From positions 8,227,501 through 8,291,500 of the forward strand of contig NC_052028.1 in NCBI RefSeq assembly GCF_015832195.1: a stretch of DNA of 64,000 bases. Reading direction: 5' to 3'. The position numbers and the translations under genes were made by a program. The notes beneath the pieces are model-generated. The model was not told the DNA's origin and ran no database searches. It saw only the letters and a program-made list of their open reading frames with translations. Position 1 is the stretch's first letter. The number at the start of each line of letters is the position of its first letter. This document shows, piece by piece, positions 34,501-48,567 of the stretch. The DNA comes from Motacilla alba alba (Eukaryota; Chordata; Aves; Passeriformes; Motacillidae).

Positions 34501-36337
34501 CCATATTTTAAAGATAAAACGTCTCTGGTTGGAATCGTACTAAGATTTTTACTTTCTTGTGGACAGCTATTTGGCTGCTCTGAAGCACAATCTCGAGCTG
34601 AAGTGAGACAATGGGTTATAAATCTCTGGCTGGGACGGAATGCAGGGGAGAAGAGAGGAAGTGGGGAAATAATCAAGCATGACAGAGAATATTTGGGACC
34701 ATAGTTTGAGCCAGTAGTCAAAATTCTTCATGCTTAAGGCTCAAGCACACACCAGTGAGAAAGTAAGTTGTTAAACAGCTTCAACAAATCTGTCTTGGGA
34801 CCATGTATAGATAATTGATTTTTGGTTGTTTTGCCTTGTATACGGCAACTCATTTGTGGCCATTTTTGATAAAATGTTTTAAGGGGTAAAAAAATTAGTT
34901 TTAGATTTGTTTCAGCTGCTTACAGGATTATTTTTTCCTTATATATTTTTCATGTTTGGCCAGAATTCTACTGTAACTTTTCCAATACAAACATATCACT
35001 TTTAGTAGTTACTATACTGAGTCTCAGTTATCCGTTTAGCAACAGCCTCTGCTGCAATAAAAGAAAATGTATTTTTTCTCTTGTCTCCCATTGTTCAGAA
35101 TTACACTTGGATATTACATTGTCAATGTTTAGTATTATATCATTTCCCTGACAATTCATTGTAATCAAATCTTCCACAAAGTCAATAACAATGACATTTT
35201 TATAAGGCATTGTCTCCCTCAACCTATTAGGTGATTTCAAATCTTTGAGTTTTCTGATCTGAGAATAATAGTGACCTGGAAGAAAGCATAAAATCTGGGA
35301 AAGTCATTCAAGCAGCCATGTCATTGCTCAGCAGCCAAACCTATGGGTCAGAGCTCTCACTAGTTCAGACAGGTCACTCAATCATATGAATGACTTTTAT
35401 TTTCTCTAGAAAACAATGCAAAATAAATAAATGAGCTAGCAGGCCTACTGGAACCAATAACAGTATTTCTACTGCACTTAATGGACCAGATGTTGTCTTT
35501 GCAGAGGTATATGTGATGTTACATCTGTGCTGCAATGCAAATATGGCACTACAAGTCACAGAGAGGTACTTAAGCTGGTTTAGAGGAGGCACCAACAGCT
35601 GCAGCACTGCAGAACAGAGAGAAGGCCCAGCCCAGCCCCAAGGATTTGTCTGCACCATGAACTGGTGCATAGCTGTGTGCTGTCACACCACTGTGCCATG
35701 AGGCTGAGACCTCTTCCTTCAACATGCTTTCAGCTGAACACAGCCTTCACCACCTGCCTCTTATTCAGCTCCTCAGGATAAATTTCAGTTTCATTTTCTG
35801 CCTTTAGGAATGGCAGGGTCACACTGCTGGGGGTTACTCAGGAGTGGAAGGAACCAAAATGGGAGCAAAGTCAAAATTAGGAATTAATTAATTGAAAGTG
35901 TACAGTTTACACAGAGCCACTAGAAGTTTTGTATGAAAGGAAATGGCACAAGTGCAGCCTCCTATCTTGGCTATTTACAAATACAGACTGAAAAAATATT
36001 ACAGTGAATTAAAATAAACCAAAATTCTTTATAGTTATGCTTGCTACAGTGGAATGTCATAAAAAAGATTAAAGGCATATCTAAATAAGATCAGGCCTTA
36101 GAGGAAAAGGCTCAGCAGGGACATCACTGCAGCTGCAGCTAGAGAGGGAGGGCAGCAAGGTGAACCAAGTGTGTCCCATGGGCACACAGAGAATGTGCAT
36201 GGCCAAGGATGCAGGATGCATGATTTGGTGCATAAAGGGAGGGAAAAGTAACCCCAAGGGCAGTTAAAGACAGGAATAAGAACTCAAAGAGGTTGTAGGA
36301 TCTTTCCTTCAACGTATTTAAAATTTGAATTGATGAG
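28553..36337. other. Long non-coding stretch without recognisable repeats
   Basis: About 7.8 kb upstream of the minus-strand promoter, with no CR1. It contains an A16 run at 29418-29433, a T-run near 30730 and an AT-rich patch with several TAATTA/ATTA cores at 31565-31615. The longest frame is 112 codons (32507-32845, minus). An 85-codon frame at 33390-33647 (plus) ends in a Gln/Leu-rich, coiled-coil-like segment beside an AAG|GTGAAA donor-like site. None of these is supported as a gene. Confidence 0.55.
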
Positions 36338-36440
36338 TCTTTGAACAACCTGCCCTAGCAGACCCTGTCTTGAGCAGGAAGTTGGGCTGAATGACCTCCA
36401 CAGGTGCCATCCACATCATTTTGTCTACAGTTCTGTTATT
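36338..36440 (+). mobile_element. Diverged CR1 LINE 3' end
   Basis: It shows 'ttgaacaacctgccctagca', 'cctgtcttgagcaggaagtt', 'gggctgaatgacctccacag' and a terminal 'ttctgttatttt'. This is the layout of an older CR1 subfamily whose tail reads 'ggttggactagatgacctcc' then 'aggtcccttccaac'. It is more diverged than the other CR1 copies in the right half and about 100 bp long. Confidence 0.75.
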
Positions 36441-39400
36441 TTCCAAATAATTTTTGATTTTGGCCTCTAGAAAAATAAGCATCACTTAGTGACTTAAATC
36501 CACAACCACTTTCAGGCAATCAGATTGGGATATGCATATTTTGATGCTATTGAAAGTAACAAGTCTCCAGCTGACTTCTAACTAAAAGAGCCAAGCAGAG
36601 GCTTGGATTCTAAATCAATAGTGAAAACTGATCTACAAAGTCTTTTTTTATGCCTAGAAGCAGAAGTTCTGATGAAAAACACATATAGGATATTATGAAC
36701 AGTTGCTGCTGTGGTATTAAATAAGATTAATACATGTAAAAATCTCTTATTTCATTCTCACCCTCACAACAGCTCCTGATGCAGTCTGAATGGAGATATT
36801 TCACCTACACTGTATCTGCTCTCTTGTGGTTGTGGATGTTCTGGGTGATGCTGCTCCATGTGGCTGCCTGTGCTTCAGCAGAGATTTCCAACATACAAGT
36901 TCAGCATCTTCAAGAATTTTCTCACAGAGCTCCCTTCAGCCTGAGCTTTCTTGATTTGGCTTTAAATAATATCAGTGCTGCTGTTGAGTTCTTGAATCCC
37001 TTCCACAACTTATTGGCACAAACTTGGCACATACATGCCTCTTCTGTGTATTTTAATGTTACTGGAGGATCTCTCAAATCGTGAGGCAGCTGCCCAAGAG
37101 GCGACTTAGCTCTTCTTTCACTCACAACACAAATCCTGCAGCCAGTGAACTCTCTACATCTGCCAGCTGATAAATAATGTACTAACCTCACTAAAAACTA
37201 GGGTGCACCAGACACAACACAGGCGGTGAAGTAGCTGTGCTTTCTTAGTTTAATTTTAGCTTTGATAGAGCTCAGTAACCTCAGTGTCACCAAGACATCA
37301 GCAGCACAACCCTCAGTTAACTTATTGTTTCTGTAGCAAGTAGCAAAAGCAATGCTGTTTTTGAAGGTATTTCAATTTCTCTAACCCAACAGTGCTACAA
37401 AGCAGAGCAATGGTCTGAAAGGGACCAGATGCTGATGAGAGGCTGTCTCCCAAGAGTGGCTTAAACATGGTCGAAGGATGAAGTGTGGAAGTACTTTGCA
37501 AGCACTTATCACTTGTGTATGGGTGATAGAGCTACATCTGTGTAAACCACAGGCATGAGTTTCATTGATTTGGATGGGTAATTTATTTCTGACTCCGCAA
37601 GGCAAACCCATGGGGACCAGCAGTCAATACCAGTAGAAGTGGATTAGCACAAGAACACATATCTTTTGGGTCAGTGGGCAGAAAAAATAGTTATTATTCC
37701 TATTAGCTCAGATTCTGGTGGAAAAAGAAAGGAAAAAGTTAGTGTCAGCTGCAGGCTCTGTATATGGTGTTTCTACTTTTTCTTTGACGAATTACAAAAT
37801 CTGCCACTATTTTGTTTGGTTGGGGTTTTTTGTTCTTTGTTGGTTTTTTAAATAATATTGATGCATTTTAAACAGGAAGAAATAAGAGAATAGGGACAGA
37901 TCTAGTCCCTGTTCTCATCTCACCCTCTTCGTGCATTGTGTAACTCCCTAATGGCTGAGAACCTGCTCAGGACTCCTCATTGTCAGTGTGTTCAGGTCTC
38001 AAGGGACAAGACCCACAACTAATATTCAAGACAATATATTTCTGTCTATGAATAACATGAAGAAATTAATTTTTTTTCTTTTGCCTCTCACATGACCTAA
38101 ATGAAAATTTTGCAACCCTGTCTCCCCAGGGCAATGAGCACCATCTAATATCTTCATATAAATATTCTCTCCCTGCCTCAAGCCCCAAATCTGGAAACCA
38201 GGAAAATTGTTCACTCCAGGCTTACCAAGCAACCTACAAACAAGTTTCTGCAAATAACTTGAGCTTTAAACTAAAAAAGCCACAGCATAAAGAGGAAATA
38301 CAGCCAAGCTTAGAGGTCTTTACCTTTATAGGGATGCTGGTGTCAAGGCACGAACCTGATGAAACTTGATATAAGAGACTTTTAAAACCAGATCAAAACT
38401 ATTTTTACAGCATTGTTCCCATGTGAAGTAGATAAAACTTGCCACTTTCCTCCTGCCCCACTCTCCATGCTTCCAAATGTCTTTCCACCTCACACAAGAA
38501 AAAATTTGCCCCACTGAAAGATGTGAACTTTGTGGGGAGCTTTCAGCTCCATGTGGAGAGCTTCCCCCCTGGGAAGGAAGGAAAGAAGAGCTCCTGATTA
38601 GCTCCTCCATTTTGCTCTCATTCACTTACAGATGTAGCAAGATTTCCAGAAGTATTATCTGCCTTGAAATATTTTGAAAATCCATGAACTTCTGTGCTCC
38701 AGGACCTATGTTGGATGTACTTTTGGAAATACTGCTGGAGAATACAGGCAGCCCTTCTCCAGCAGCACTTGATTGCTCCATCTCAGGTGACCAAATTTCC
38801 TCCAAATTATTTCTAGACATTCATAATGTTTCTGTGTGGCCAAGAAAGCACAGAAACAACCTGTCCAGGAAATCTGTGTGGGTGAGGCTTTGTCTCGGGA
38901 ATTCTTGCCAAGAGCAGGGATGTGAATTTTGCTCTTCACATGAGTAGAAACCCCCAAGTCATTGTGCTTTTTCTGGTGAAAATAATAACACTACCATGCT
39001 TCAAGCACATATGGACATCTTGGTTCAAGCTCCAACTGGCATTTTTGCTTTGTTAGGTGACAGGTTTGAATCCTAAGTTCTTATTTGTAAAAACCTCCCA
39101 GTTTTTGTGGGAGTGAAAATGGATATCTAGACCAAGATTTGGCCTCAGTTCAACTGTCTTACTGGAGTTTCTCTGTGATTCAGCTTTAGGAAGCAAATGA
39201 AGCCAGCTGTAATAGAGTTGGAAGGAAGTGGGCAAGAATTAGAAAAACATAGATGAATAAATTACCCCTTTTCTCCTGTTCTTTCAAAGATTACAAATAT
39301 TTAGAGTGCCACAAATGTCACATCACAAAAAAGCTCAAACTCAGCAGGTATTCAAGGTTACCTTCCCACTAGAAATGTAGCAGGCATCCAGGTAGAAATG

Positions 39401-41637
39401 ATGCTGCATTGTCTCACAAACCAGTCACTGATCCTGGTAGACAACCAGGATGCAATCAAAGTAGGAAGACCATAAAAAACTGATGTGCTGGTTGAAATTA
39501 TTTATCCAAGCAACTTGATGAATACCTATAAATAAGAAATACAATAGCAGTGACTGGAGTTGGCTCAAAAATTATCCACAATTAATAAATCGACCCATCC
39601 TATGTACTGTGTTATTTTCCCTGACATTTTCACAAGCTACAAATCTGATAATACAATTAAATGACAAGTTCAATCACTTCTTTATTTCATGTATATGTAT
39701 AATATAATATTTTATAGCTATATTACAGAAATGACTGTTTACTCACGTTGTATCTTCCCTAGCATAATTCAGAGCTTTGCTTGCCTAAGAAATTACTTGT
39801 CTGCATTTTGATTAAAAAAGCAAAACCTCATTGTTCCCATGGCAAATGAATTCAGTCTTTAAATGAAACTCATTGTCACATCCTTTTCTATGAAGCAAAG
39901 GCATTCAGCTTCTGGAATGGCTTTAACCTCCAGCACAGCACTTTTGTGTCTGTATCTGATCCACCCATAATTCATCCCTCTTCCAAAGCTCAGTCAGTGT
40001 TTGTGCTCTGTACTTAGTTCCCAATGAACTGGCTATAAGCAGTAGTTACAGCTCCCTGGAAAATGACACACAGTAACTCTGTCAAGTTTTTTATTAGCTT
40101 GGATAGGTCTTTTATTTTAGCAATGTCTTTTATTACCTCGGATAGCTTTGAACTAGTTCTGAAGTGGATGAGTGAAGACCTGGAGATCCAATTTTATATT
40201 GAGAGCCATTAATTTTTTTAACCACAACCTCTTGATTATTGATAGCCTTTTGTTCTTTACAGTCATTGCACAACACATTGTTTGAAGTGAATCAGAGCGC
40301 ACAAACTTCCACAGGCACCTGCTGGAGTTTGGATGGGCCATAGCAACTAGCCAGCAGAAGTCCTCTGACTTGCAGGGTGCAAGAGGCATCTGCTCTTGAC
40401 CAGAAGCTACTCTGATCCTTTCTGTTCCATATTATTTCTCAAATACAATCCTAAAAATGGTGTAGAGAAAGGAAGAATCTGTAAATCTCGACTTGTGGTT
40501 ACCCTTTTGCCCATTAATTCCCAGGTACAGACAAACCCAGCTCATTTGCAATGGCTTAGCATTCCACCTCCATAACTCCGTGAATCAAGGTGTACTCCAT
40601 CAAAATAAATTAACAGGAAGCAGGGAGTACAATGAGGATCAAGCCCTAGAAGTGGATAAACCAGAAAAAAATTAAAATAAACAGAATTTAATTGAAAAGT
40701 CAGTGTCAAAAATGGTGTAAATCCTTGCCAAAATCACATGCAATTCACCCTAATCCAAATTTCCTGAGCCCAGTAACTTTTCATTTATATGCTGCCAGTT
40801 ACACTTTTAGGACTTCAACACTTGTTAAATTTGAAGTGATCTCATAATCTGGATTCCTTGACCAGCATAAAATAAGAAAATATGTCTTAGAAGAAATTTT
40901 GGAAAATGACCAAGAAATTAATTTGCTTCCTTTTTCTAACAGAGACTTCTTTACATTATCAAAGTACTTAAGTAATCTAAAGCTTTAAAATTAAAACAGA
41001 TTGCAAAATTTTTGATTGCCTTTTTTCTTGACAAAAAAGTGCTGAGAATACAAAATTTCTCTAATGAACCACAACACAATTTCCTTTCAAGTTCAGTTGT
41101 TCAAAGAGGGTTTATTTTTAAATTCAAAATTAAAAGGCAACATGATTTAAAGTTTGAGTCCTTTCAAACTTTTAGGTCTCTAAAATCAGCCTATGGCTAT
41201 TACTTGATAAAGTTGAATTCTTTTAAAGAATCAGTCTTATTTATGAACGAAACAAAACTGTATTAATCAAAATTTTCTTTTGTATTTAGGTTCTTTTGAA
41301 TTAGAATTCTCTTGGCATTGGGCTATGGCATGTAATATTTTCCTGTATTTTTCCTTGGATTATTTGTATCATTGTGGCCTGCAGAGACCCACATCACAGG
41401 ATAAACTGTCTTGCTATGTTAATATGATCATCAATTGCAACAATGCCCAAATTTGTCAATCAGTTGAATAAATGGAAATCCATGTCTCCCCAAAATCTGC
41501 TTGGAAAGGGTTCTGCTGCAGATTTGGCAACACAACAACAACAAATCTCATTTTGACTTGAGAGCTAAAAACCCTTTTCTGTTTCTTGCTCCTGGTGTCC
41601 ATATTGCAGCCACGATTTACAAGGTATGCAGTGAAAG
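36441..41637. other. Non-coding stretch
   Basis: About 5.2 kb. It contains a T/G-rich low-complexity run near 37800-37855 and a 101-codon plus-strand frame (36779-37084) with signal-peptide-like properties, listed as a low-confidence finding. No repeat family was recognised. Confidence 0.5.
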
Positions 41638-41897
41638 AACAAGGGAATGGCTTTAAACAGAGAGAGGAGGTTTAGGTTCAATCTTAGGAAGAAATTCTTC
41701 CCTGTGAGGGTGGGGAGGCCCTGGCACAGGGTGCCCAGAGAAGCTGTGGCTGCCCCATCCCTGGAAGTGGTCAAGGGCAGGCTGGACAGGGCTTGGAGCA
41801 GCCTGGTCTATGGAAGGTGTCCCTGTCCATGGCAGGGGACTGGGGCTAGATGATTGTTAAGGTTCCTTCCAACCCAAACCATTCCGTGTTTCTATGA
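41638..41897 (+). mobile_element. CR1 LINE, 3' end
   Basis: One of the longest CR1 pieces here. It opens upstream with 'aagggaatggctttaaacag', then 'tcttaggaagaaattcttcc', 'aggccctggcacagggtgcc' and 'ctggtctatggaaggtgtcc', ending 'cattccgtgtttctatgac'. All frames over it are non-coding. Confidence 0.95.
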
Positions 41898-44353
41898 CAG
41901 AGCAGCAGGGCAAGGAGCTGGACAGAACACCTGCAGGAGGCCCCCAAGGAGCTGGATGGTTGTGGTGAATGTCCAGATGATGCCAAACATTTTCCTTTCC
42001 CAGGAGAAAGTCAGGGGTGCTTGGCAGGATTTGGAGGTCCCTGCAAACCACCTCAGATCACAGCACATCCTCATGGGTTTGCATTTAATTCTTCAGATTG
42101 AGAAGTTTCCACTGTCCTTATGAACTCTGTTGTCAAGATCCCCTAGGCAGATTACACTTTCCTGCTAAAAAATTCATACTGTAGGGATCAGCTGAAGTTA
42201 AATATAAGGGAAACAATACATTACCCTGGGATTGGACTCATCTTTCAAACAGGCCGTTTGCTGGATAAGATTTCACTGGCTGAGTAAAGGAAGCAGAGTA
42301 AGGACTAACTGGGCATCCCAGAAGCTGCACATGGCATGTGGGGTAGGGTCAAGGTACTGCAGGGATGTCTCTTCCTCTGCTGCATCTTAAGGGAGAGAGG
42401 GGCAGACTGCTTTGGAAATGTTACTGGCTTTAACCAAATATCCTTTAAAATAAGTCAGGAAGCAAATTATCAAATATGGGGGAAAGGCCATAGATGGGAA
42501 AGTTTCCATAGCTTTTTTGGAAAGGCACACTATATATGAGTTGCAATGTGAAGGAAAAAGCCAGCATCCTTGTGCAGTCCTTGATGAATCCATGGCCATT
42601 GGGAAGAGAAGTCTCAGAGCTCATGAAGACCCCTCGCTGCTGCTTCTACCCCTGCCCACAAACCTGTTCTTTTCACTGAAATGGAGCCCAGAGGGGTTCA
42701 GCCATCTCCCCAGGATGGCACAAAGGCAGGAGGGGTAAAACACGACAGGCAGATGCTGAGCCCCAGGAATGCCCATCCCCACCCTGTTCCCCTTCCTCCC
42801 ATGGCTTTTTCAGCTCCACAGGAACATCCTGTGCCCTCTTTGGCCCATGACTGAGTCAGAGGGAGAGCACATTTGTTCCATTATCAACACGGTGATAACC
42901 TGCCAGCTGACAAAAAGGCAGAAAATTCTGGAAACCTTCACAATGGAAATCATTGCTTACATTCATTTCATCCCCACCCCACTGCCCCTGCCAGCCAGAC
43001 ACAAAGCCCTTAATTTCACTGTTTAGAAACTATGATCACAAATTTTAGCCAGTATCTGGCCCCTTTAGACTTTCTGTACACATTTCTCCTTTTTGTTTTT
43101 GCTTAAAACCAAAAATAATATATAGACATTGGTGTTTATTTACTCTTTCTAATCCCTTGTGTATTTGCCATCTGGAAACACATAAACACCAGCAGGTTTT
43201 TGGCTTTGGGTGTTTGCAATTTATTCCTCAGAATTCTTAAAAATTTCTCTGTCCGAAAAGGAGGAACAAGCATGATTCAGCAAAGCCTTTTAAGATCAAA
43301 AGGAATATAATTAATTTGCTAATGCGGGAAAATAACCCAAACACTTGTTAATAAAACTGTATTTGACCTTCTTCATTTTTATGCTGCAAAGTCAAACTAT
43401 TTACTTAATGTCAGCAGGATCCTCCCTACTAAGAGAAGTTTAAAAATGTGGTGAGTTGAACTTGGCTTAAAGCATCTTAAAAGTTCTGTGATTTCTTTTC
43501 CATCCTACTAGAAAATATGGATCAGTTGCCCAGGTATAGCAGTCACTGTTTAGAGGTCATTCTAATCATTTTGTGAATTAAAATTTTTACCAACTCTAAC
43601 ACTGTTTAACATGGGATGCAATCCTTCACAAAGCATAAAAAGTTTTAAGGTTTTGTGAGATTTTGCAAGTGATGGACCCAACAAAAATATAAGTGAATTT
43701 TAGAATTAAAAAAGTTGAAACAGCTCGTGTTAATGACAGGAGATAGTGGCAATATTTTAGATATGACCACTGGATGCATTCCATTCAACAATTCTGTAGA
43801 AACAGCAGCTAAAAACTGATCATGTTTGGTTTAGGGTTTATTGTTCAAGTAAACTCAATTTAATTCCTATGTTACTGTGAGAGCTTTGAAGTGAGACTCA
43901 AAGTTTTTCTGTAGCTTGGTGACAGTGATATTAACAAATGGATGGCCAGAAACTGGTTTGAGATTGCTAAGTTAGTTATTTTTGTTGGTATGCTGATCTT
44001 AATGGAAAGACAAATGAAAGCAAGGCAGAAAAAAAATCAAAGGAGAAATGCAATATTTTAAGAGATCTGAGCATACACATCACAGGTATTGAAACCCATC
44101 AGTCCACACCAGTTAAACAGTGAATTTCATGAGACCTAAAAGAAAGGGCAGAGCCATGGAGCAGGTTTTTCTATACTGAAGTCCCAGCTGCTAATTCCAC
44201 TCTGACTGTGACATTAATAAGAAAAGTCAGTCTGAACAATATGGGAATTCAGAGAGAGGACTCAGACACTTGCATGGCCACATCAACAAAAGGAATTATA
44301 AAACCCCCAACAACCACCCACCACCCCCCCCCCCCTTCCCAAAAAAAAAATCT
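41898..44353. other. Non-coding stretch
   Basis: No gene recognised. GC-richer patch at 42.6-43.0 kb with frames of 70-90 codons that lack splice or family support, then AT-rich sequence. It ends in a homopolymer junction (44322-44350). Confidence 0.6.
44322..44350 (+). repeat. C-rich/A-run junction
   Basis: A 'ccacc' run leads into about 12 C, then 'ttccc' and about 10 A, directly abutting the 5' edge of the CR1 fragment that starts at 44354. Homopolymers of this kind are prone to sequencing and assembly length error. Confidence 0.85.
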
Positions 44354-44518
44354 TGTTGCCCAGAGAAGCTGTGGCTGCCTCTCTCTGGAAGTGTTCCGTG
44401 CCAGGCTGGACAGGGCTTGGAGCAATCTGGTCCAGTGGAAGGTGTCCCTCTCTGTGACAAAGGAAACAGAACCAGATGGGGTTCAACATTCCTTCCAACC
44501 CAAGCTATTGTAGGTTTT
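44354..44518 (+). mobile_element. CR1 LINE, 3' end
   Basis: It begins abruptly at 'ttgcccagagaagctgtggc' and runs through 'ccaggctggacagggcttgg' and 'ccagtggaaggtgtccctct' to 'cattccttccaacccaagct'. The upstream 'aggaagaaattc' block is missing, so its 5' truncation point lies at the A-run junction. Confidence 0.92.
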
Positions 44519-47500
44519 TACAAAATCAAAACCAACTGCCTATTTAGTTTTCATATTTGCCAGAAATCAGTCAGATGAGGTTAGAGCCTTTTTGCCTCTA
44601 AAAGAGTAGGGTGTAGATTCACTACTCCTCAACCCTGCTAGAGGGGTGAGCAACATCACAACCCTGTGTAATTCAGCCTGGAGAGAGGCTGCTGTGTGCC
44701 TGAGGACAATTCCTTAGTCTGCATCATATGTCCACATCAAAACCCATATTTCCTTCCAAAGCAGCTGACTCCCTTCTTCCTAGGAACATTTCCTTCCTTT
44801 TTGTTCAAGACTCACAACAGAATGAAAATAAATAGCTGACAGGAGATAGTAGTTTGAAAAATTCATCCAAGAACCTGCAATGTCACAAACAGGAGCTGGA
44901 GCTAAACATGTCTGGGAAGACAAATTCCTTAACTGTTCAGTGCTGAAGGACATGGTAGGTAACATTAACTTGGCTAATTGTTTACTTGCTTAGCTAATCT
45001 AACATAATCTGCATTGATTAGATTTTGATTTCATGCTGGATGAGTATACTGCTTCTCTGTGCCTTTCAGTTAATTTGTGAACCGTACCAAAAAGACATTT
45101 TGATAACACGTTTAACGCTCCAAAGCTACGAGGGAACAGCAGCGGGAGTGGAGGAGGACAGCTCTGCTGGTATTAAAAGGGTCATTAAACTCAGCATTAG
45201 GTAAAGGTCTTGTTTTGGGTTGTGTTCAACGTGCCTGATTAAAAATGAAGTGTAAGCAAAAGGCATTGAAGAGAAATATTCAAATGCAAAGTGCAGTGTT
45301 GGTCCTTGTGTGTGTAACGATACAGAGTTTATGGATGCTCCCTCTCCTATTTGAGCTCCTTCCACAGTCTTTAAAGATCTCAAAGCCTCAGTTCATGGGC
45401 TCGATACTCCAATTGTTTAAGGGTGAAATGTTATAATGAGCATAACAAGACTGCCATGTACTTAATAAATCCTAAACATTCACAGAGAAGAACAGAGGTA
45501 CTTTTAAGCCTAATAAAATCTATAAATATATAAGTTTTTGATCACTTTTCTGAGTTTTACTGCCATGGGGCCAGAAAGTTTCCCAAGAGTTTATTTAAAG
45601 CATTTAATGCTTTCAACAGAAGAAGGAAGAGAGCACAGAATTTGGCCTAAAGAAATTAAGTCAACTTTGATAGAAGTAATCTGCAGAAATATAGATTTAT
45701 TTCATTTAATGCTATAGAATTTTGACATATAAACAATACTTTCTCCAGCACAGGAGTTTAGAAGTCATGTTCTAGCTAAAAATTGAAAAGTTTGGATGCT
45801 TCATGGGCCTTTGTAATAGGTGACAAAGTTCACAGCCATCACCTTGAAGCCTCCAGTTGAAATTTAGACTGATTGTGACTAAAAGTAATTTCTGTCTGAC
45901 AGCTCATGTGAAGAGAGTTACTTCATTTGATAACAAATGTGTGGCCAACAGCCTAAAAATTATTATCACAATTTAACAAATCCATTGGCAGTTCCAGGAG
46001 CACCATGGATAGATGGCAGTCAATCCTGCCTGTCCAGGGCTGAGTGAAGTCAAAGTGGGGTAGGGAAAAAAATCAGAACAAAGTCTATGAATGTTGTCAT
46101 TCTTCTGTGGAAGAGCTCACAAATTTAATTGCTTGAGCCTCTCTGCAGGAGTGAAATTTACCTATTTCCACAGACAAAGCTGCTGGCTGGCTAATCTATG
46201 ATTTCTGTTGCACAGAGCTGACTTATCTGGTATGCAAAAAAACCCCAGGAAAATGACCATTTTATGTCATGACCATTTGGGAAGGACATGATTTTCTTCA
46301 GATAATAACATGCCTTTTCTGTCTTAGGAGGGCAATGCTAGCAAATGCCAAAACCAAGGTTCAGTTGCGTGGCTCAGTTAAATCCCAAAATTAGGTGGGA
46401 TGAGCCAAACCACATTGCCTGAGATTTCTCTTCTGCAACTGCTGAATGACAAAGACTTTACGACATAGCTTCTATTACCTAATTCAATATACATTCTTCT
46501 ATTCAAATAAAACTGAAGAAGCTATGAAGCAAAGAAATAAGCCCATATTCATCCAAATTTTAAATTATTTTTGCTCATACCTGAGAAAAGTTCACTGCCT
46601 TTCCTGGAGTAATTGATGTGTTTGTAAAAAAGGAATTTAAAGGACTCAGAAAGCATGTTCATGAAATCTGGATTTCAGCTCTTCCTAAATAAATGTGCCA
46701 GGCAAAACATTTGCAAACATATCCATTCAGGAACCTGAAATGCAAAGCAGTTTCTCTGTCCAATCACAGCAAAAGTATTCATATCATTTAGCACTAATAA
46801 TCAGCTATTAAACAATATTTAAGAAGTAGTCATTGCCTATTAGTGACAATCCTGGGAAGGGAAAGCTGGTGTGAATTAAGGCTACTGGCAAAGGATGCTT
46901 TCAGCTTTATTGTTCCAGCTAATTCTCATGGTGGCACTGCTTCATGCTGTTGTACTATACATACAGAATATGGGAGTAAATCCAACAAAGTCACACTTGG
47001 AAACCCTTATTTTACTGCTGGGGTTATTGCAGATCATATAGTACAAAGAGTCCAACAGGATACTATTCATGGACACACACTAAAAAGAGCTAATCTTGAT
47101 AAATCAAAATCAATTATTACTGTGTCATGAGATTATACATGTGTGCGTTTATACACATGCATAGGTAATAAGGATCTATGGACTGATTTTTACAAAAAAA
47201 ACTGTTAAGATAGTTCTATGCTAAGGAGAAATTGTATATAATTGATGATTGAATTATTTATTTTGACTTGGGGCAGCTTTAAATTATGGACTTTTCACAT
47301 TTTTTTTTTTACATCACAGTATGGTCAATATTTTTCGCCTTGTGCAGATCCCATTGTTTCTTGATCAGCTCAGTTTTCTTGTTGTTGCACGGGACAAGTT
47401 CTCTCCTTTGGTGAGCAAAGCAGGATTGATTTCAGTCAGAAGTAATGTGTGTGTGCACCCAAGAACTGGCTTTTTTTCTGTATGAAGCAACCACTCTCAC

Positions 47501-48567
47501 TGATTTATACCCCATATTTTCAAAAATGCAATAATAGCATTGCATCATCTAAATCAGGAATGTGTAAATTATCCCAAAAGCTGAGATGCAGGAGAGCAGA
47601 AGAACACTTTTGTCAGGTCAAGAAACATGATTATTTCCATGGCTACCAGCAGCTCTTAATTGCCATAATAGGCTCTTATTCAGGAAGCAGTTTTTAGGTT
47701 TGCACAGAAGACTGAATATGTACTTTGTGAGAAAACCATTAACTACAGAGAAAAGTTCTCAAAGTACAACTGAAATATGGAACAAAATGCAGGCAGCTGC
47801 TTGGCATCTCCAGGAATAGTACACAGGGTGTTCTTAGTCATCCATGTCTTCCATAGGGAAAACAACACAAATATCTTGAAAAAATTTCTTAATTACTGTA
47901 ATATTCCTTATTATCAAATAGAGTAAATAGAGTTATTAGAATTCCACTTCCCCATCTTGTGGTTCCTATTGATTTTTACTACAAAACTTCCAGACAATCA
48001 ACATAATGTTATGTAAAAATAAGCCACCTCTGCTTGTGGACTCTCTACTGGTTCCCAGTTTGTTATCACTAGAAAGCTATTCCACTGAGGATGTGGGGAA
48101 ACAGTGAATGTCTACAACTGTGACACTGAAAAGAATAATAGCTGACCTTCATGATAAATAATGTAAAACATGAGCTCACTTGGCCTAGCCCAGATAAAGA
48201 TTAATTTTGAGTCTTTCATTCTTGGAGGCTAGAAGTGTTCTAACTTTACGTAACATGCTTTTTAAAAAATATTTTGTAGTATTAAAGGTACTTCAAAACA
48301 AATATTGCAATCAAAGCACACACTCCTGCAACTGTTAATATCTGGGAGGTTGCATGATGGGACCAGTCAGTTATGGTAGTGCTTTGTGGTGTGATTTAAA
48401 CCTGTGCAGGAAAGCTACAGATTCCAATGGTAGGGACAGCAGCTGTCTGAGGACAATGGCTCTGGTGTTCAGCCTTGGAAGCTGAGAGAAGAAGTTTGTT
48501 TCTAGTGGGCTGTGTGTGTAGAAATGCTCATTGCACCACCAATGTTTTCCATAAAATAGTGTTCTAG
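44519..48567. other. Non-coding stretch
   Basis: About 4 kb, AT-rich. A 23-bp CR1-like scrap ('attcagcctggagagaggct', near 44671) is too short to call. The longest frames are 101-102 codons overlapping the CR1 at its left edge, and 95 codons at 46843-47130 (plus), without support. Confidence 0.6.

Noticed and set aside
44668..44692. Extra CR1 fragment ('attcagcctggagagaggct')
   Set aside because: Only about 20-25 bp match, too short to separate from chance.
46843..47130. 95-codon plus-strand frame resembling a decayed coding segment
   Set aside because: No family recognised and no splice or repeat context. Not distinguishable from chance.
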